From positions 1-47,636 of the forward strand of contig CACOLU010000006.1 of assembly GCA_902628045.1 (NCBI GenBank): a stretch of DNA of 47,636 nt, written 5' to 3'. Each line of letters starts with the position of its first letter. Position 1 is the first letter of the stretch. The translations under genes and the position numbers were made by a program. This stretch comes from an uncultured Candidatus Actinomarina sp. Lineage in GTDB: Bacteria; Actinomycetota; Acidimicrobiia; Actinomarinales; Actinomarinaceae. Positions 45,032-47,636 of this stretch are shown here, piece by piece. Under the pieces are notes generated by a model. That model was not told the DNA's origin. It did not search any database and saw nothing but the letters and a program-made list of their open reading frames with translations.

Positions 45032-46429
45032 TTACAAGTCCCTAATATCAACAAATTTTCCATTTAAAGCTGCAGCAGCTGCCATTTTTGGACTTACTAA
45101 GTGAGTGCGGCCTCCGGCACCCTGCCTACCTTCATAGTTTCTATTTGATGTAGAAGCGCACCTTTCACCGGGGCTTAAAATATCTGGATTCATTCCTAAA
45201 CACATTGAGCAACCTGCTTCTCTCCAATCAAAACCTGCTTCAATAAAGATTTTGTCCAGCCCTTCTTTTTCTGCTTGTTTTTTAACAAGAGTTGAGCCAG
45301 GAACAACCATTGCGCCAATTGTTTTTGAAACTTTTTTTCCTTTTACTACTTCTGCAGCTTCTCTTAAATCTTCAATTCTTCCATTGGTACAGCTTCCTAT
45401 AAAAACTCTATCTAATTGGATTTCACTAATTTTTTCTCCGGGTTTTAAATCCATATATTCCAAAGCCCTTGATGCTGCTTCTTTCTCAGATTCATCATCA
45501 AAATCATTTGGATGGGGAATAGTATCATTTACAAAAATTACCTGTGAAGGATTTGTTCCCCAAGATATAGATGGTTCAAGTTCATCGGCGTTTATTGTTA
45601 CAACTTTATCAAATACAGCATCTTTATCAGAGTGTAAATTTTTCCATTCATCAATAGCATCATCCCAGTCAGAATCTTTAGGAGCATAATTTTTCTCTTT
45701 TAAGTAATTGAAAGTTACTTCATCTGGCGCAATCATACCTGCTCTAGCACCTCCCTCAATTGACATATTGCAGATAGTCATTCTGTTTTCCATACTCATA
45801 TTTTGAATAACATCGCCTATATATTCAATAACATGACCAGCACCTCCACCAGTACCAATTTTTTTAATGATTCCTAAGATTATATCTTTTGGCCCTACAC
45901 CCTCAGATACATTTCCCACAACTTCAACTTTCATTGTTTTTGGTTTTTCCATTGCCAATGTTTGTGTAGCTAGAACATGTTCTACTTCTGAAGTTCCTAT
46001 ACCAAAAGCTAATGCACCGAACGCCCCATGAGTTGCTGTATGACTATCGCCGCATACAATGGTCATTCCTGGTTGGGTAATGCCTTGTTCTGGTCCAATA
46101 ACATGTACAATTCCTTGTCGTGGATCGTTAATACCAAATAATGTAACTCCAAATTCTTCACAATTATTTTCTAGAGCTTCAATTTGGATTTTAGATAATG
46201 GATCTTTGATTCCTAATAGTCTATTTGAAGTTGGGACACCATGGTCGATTGTTGCAAGAGTCATTTCAGGATGTTTAACTTTTCTACCAGCTAGCCTTAA
46301 GCTATCAAATGCTTGAGGTGACGTGACTTCATGAACAAGATGTAAGTCGATAAATACCAAGTTTGTACTCTCGTCTAGAGACGCAACGAGGTGTCTGTCC
46401 CATATTTTTTCAAATAACGTTTTTCCCAT
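45032..46429 (-). CDS. leuC: 3-isopropylmalate dehydratase large subunit
   Basis: 465 residues of the aconitase superfamily. The 4Fe-4S cluster cysteines lie in [17 protein letters not shown] and [14 protein letters not shown], and [24 protein letters not shown] and [28 protein letters not shown] (key residues) support the assignment. It is the catalytic half of the dehydratase, with LeuD encoded next. The gene starts at ATG 119 bases from the divergent antiporter gene. Length and motifs are normal. Confidence 0.97.
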   Translation of the reverse strand: MGKTLFEKIWDRHLVASLDESTNLVFIDLHLVHEVTSPQAFDSLRLAGRKVKHPEMTLATIDHGVPTSNRLLGIKDPLSKIQIEALENNCEEFGVTLFGINDPRQGIVHVIGPEQGITQPGMTIVCGDSHTATHGAFGALAFGIGTSEVEHVLATQTLAMEKPKTMKVEVVGNVSEGVGPKDIILGIIKKIGTGGGAGHVIEYIGDVIQNMSMENRMTICNMSIEGGARAGMIAPDEVTFNYLKEKNYAPKDSDWDDAIDEWKNLHSDKDAVFDKVVTINADELEPSISWGTNPSQVIFVNDTIPHPNDFDDESEKEAASRALEYMDLKPGEKISEIQLDRVFIGSCTNGRIEDLREAAEVVKGKKVSKTIGAMVVPGSTLVKKQAEKEGLDKIFIEAGFDWREAGCSMCLGMNPDILSPGERCASTSNRNYEGRQGAGGRTHLVSPKMAAAAALNGKFVDIRDL

Positions 46430-46548
46430 TTCAGTTATAAATTATATATTTTTTTCTTTGTTTAATCCATAGGGATGTTTTTTGTTTATTATTTTCCATT
46501 TTTTTAATTCATTATCATTTAATCTGTGCTCATTTAAAATAAAACATC
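46430..46548. other. Longest gene-free stretch (119 bases), divergent leuC/antiporter region
   Basis: Very AT-rich, with no hairpin-plus-T-tract terminator, no repeat and no recognisable operator. TAAAAT at 46535-46540 lies eight bases before the antiporter ATG and may be its -10. I see no T-box or leader peptide for leuC. Confidence 0.4.
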
Positions 46549-47636
46549 ATGGAAACAATTATTGAAAAGTTTTTAGAAATTGCGATTATATTAGTAGCTG
46601 CCAAGTTTGGTGCAGAATTAATGAGAAGAATTAATCAACCTGCAGTAATAGGTGAGTTGGTTATTGGAATCATCATTGGCTATTACGGTTTAGGATTTCT
46701 TCCACATTTTGAATCTGGAGATGTCGTATCAACTTTAGCTGAGATTGGTGTAGTTCTTTTGTTGTTTGAAGTAGGACTAGAAACCAATTTAGATGAGTTT
46801 ATAGAGTTAGGTTCAACAGCTTTACTTGTAGCACTAATAGGTGTTGTAGCACCATTCGCTTTAGGCTTTGGATCGATTTATGCACTTAATTTAGGTGGAG
46901 AAGATCAATTCGCAGTAGCCTTATTTGTCGGCGCAGCAATGACAGCTACCTCAGTGGGAATCACCGCGAGAGTGTTTGGTGATTTAGGTGCTTTAAAGTC
47001 AAGAGAAGCTAAAACAATTATTGGCGCAGCAGTTGTAGATGATATATTAGGTTTACTAATTCTTACTGTTGTTGCAGGAGTTCTAGGAAGTTCTGGAGAT
47101 TTCTCATTAGTTGATCTTGGAATAATCAGCGCAAAGGCAGTAGGTTTTTTATTAGCAGTAGTAATAGTCGGAAGAAAACTTTCAAAACCAATATTCAACT
47201 TTTTTGTAAAAATACCTTCACCGGGAACATTTGTAACAGGTAGCTTCATATTTGCAATGTTACTTGGTGCAGCTGCCCACTTTGTAGGACTACACCCAAT
47301 AGTTGGGGCCTTTGCAGGGGGTGTGGTTGCTGGCGAATCTGGTATGACACATAGGATTAGAGAAGAGATGAAGCCTCTTAATTTTTTACTTGTTCCAATA
47401 TTTTTTGTATACATTGGTTCGGAAGTAAATATTCAAACTTTAGCTTCTCTTGATGTATTTTTATATGGAATGTTGGTGAGCTTATTAGCATTTGTTGGTA
47501 AATATGTCTCTGCATTAGGTGCTATGGGTAAAGGTCTCAATACTTCTCTAATTGGTATTGGAATGTCACCCAGAGGTGAAGTTGGACTCATATTTGTGGC
47601 TGTTGCAACAACAACACTTTCAGATGTAATTACTGG
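46549..47636 (+). CDS. Cation/proton antiporter, CPA2 (Kef/NapA-like), 3'-truncated by window end
   Basis: The frame is open from ATG 46549 to the window end, 362 codons. It has about ten membrane helices so far. PAVIGELVIGIIIGYYGLG, IGVVLLLFEVGLETN, the TATSVGITARVFGDLG segment, VVDDILGLLI (the double-Asp ion site of electrogenic NapA-type exchangers) and SPRGEVGLIF are all CPA2 motifs. It probably exchanges Na+ or K+ for H+, fitting a marine lifestyle. Any C-terminal TrkA domain is beyond the window. No stop codon occurs, so it is not a pseudogene. Confidence 0.93.
   Translation, partial: METIIEKFLEIAIILVAAKFGAELMRRINQPAVIGELVIGIIIGYYGLGFLPHFESGDVVSTLAEIGVVLLLFEVGLETNLDEFIELGSTALLVALIGVVAPFALGFGSIYALNLGGEDQFAVALFVGAAMTATSVGITARVFGDLGALKSREAKTIIGAAVVDDILGLLILTVVAGVLGSSGDFSLVDLGIISAKAVGFLLAVVIVGRKLSKPIFNFFVKIPSPGTFVTGSFIFAMLLGAAAHFVGLHPIVGAFAGGVVAGESGMTHRIREEMKPLNFLLVPIFFVYIGSEVNIQTLASLDVFLYGMLVSLLAFVGKYVSALGAMGKGLNTSLIGIGMSPRGEVGLIFVAVATTTLSDVIT

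Noticed and set aside
46905-47414. Open frame on the - strand over the antiporter
   Set aside because: It is a Ser/Thr/Pro-rich shadow of the antiporter coding strand, which has clear CPA2 motifs.
1-47636. CRISPR arrays, insertion sequences, prophage or integron structures
   Set aside because: No regularly spaced repeats, transposase or integrase frames or inverted terminal repeats were seen; gaps are too short to hold an array.

Overview
The window is a stretch of a small, AT-rich (by eye about two-thirds A+T), densely packed bacterial chromosome. Gaps between genes are mostly 0-50 bases, neighbouring genes often overlap, and the longest gene-free stretch is the 119 bases before the last gene. 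I see no insertion sequences, prophage, CRISPR array, rRNA or genomic island. Gene content points to a streamlined, probably marine actinobacterium, possibly of the Acidimicrobiia/Actinomarinales type: a caa3-type oxidase with its assembly genes, a mycobacterial-style membrane Fe-S oxidoreductase (Rv0338c/EtfD-like), an F420-type luciferase-like oxidoreductase, an actinobacterial-looking main sigma factor, and many apparently leaderless or TTG/GTG starts. The lineage is an inference; no 16S or marker phylogeny was possible.

Layout. 1-11441 (mostly + strand): the end of proC, the EtfD-like oxidoreductase, small membrane proteins, a MobA-like nucleotidyltransferase, a DUF4332 protein, NAD+ synthetase, a class IV aminotransferase, selenide water dikinase whose active-site residue is encoded by an in-frame TGA, an alpha/beta hydrolase, a glycosyltransferase and RmuC. 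11438-24700 (mostly - strand): CoA-binding protein, large acyl-CoA dehydrogenase, PfkB kinase, a cupredoxin/beta-helix lipoprotein, an SDR, isocitrate lyase, an unknown membrane protein and the ctaC-ctaD-ctaE-ctaF-ctaG oxidase cluster. 24773-26490 (+): heme O synthase and Lgt. 26477-33904 (-): Ca2+/Na+ antiporter, F420-type oxidoreductase, M1 aminopeptidase, 6-phosphogluconate dehydrogenase, HflX, a possible GroES-fold protein and tRNA-Sec. 33956-36565 (+): a membrane-anchored HTH protein, heme A synthase and the primary sigma factor. 36557-47636: LOG-family protein, TldD/PmbA, a glycerophosphodiesterase, a photolyase-related protein, indoleamine 2,3-dioxygenase overlapping alanine dehydrogenase, LeuCD, and a cation/proton antiporter cut by the window end.

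How the genes fit together. Acyl-CoA dehydrogenase, the EtfD-like quinone-linked oxidoreductase, an HSDL2-like SDR and isocitrate lyase suggest fatty-acid oxidation feeding the glyoxylate shunt and an aerobic caa3 respiratory chain, with heme A made by CtaB and CtaA. The UGA-containing selD with a downstream hairpin, plus a tRNA-Sec(UCA) gene in the same window, show that the organism decodes selenocysteine; selA and selB should lie outside. The least explained items are the three-part copper/beta-helix/PLDc_N lipoprotein, the large membrane protein embedded after ctaG, the photolyase relative that has lost most Fe-S cysteines, and the possible GroES-like protein next to tRNA-Sec.
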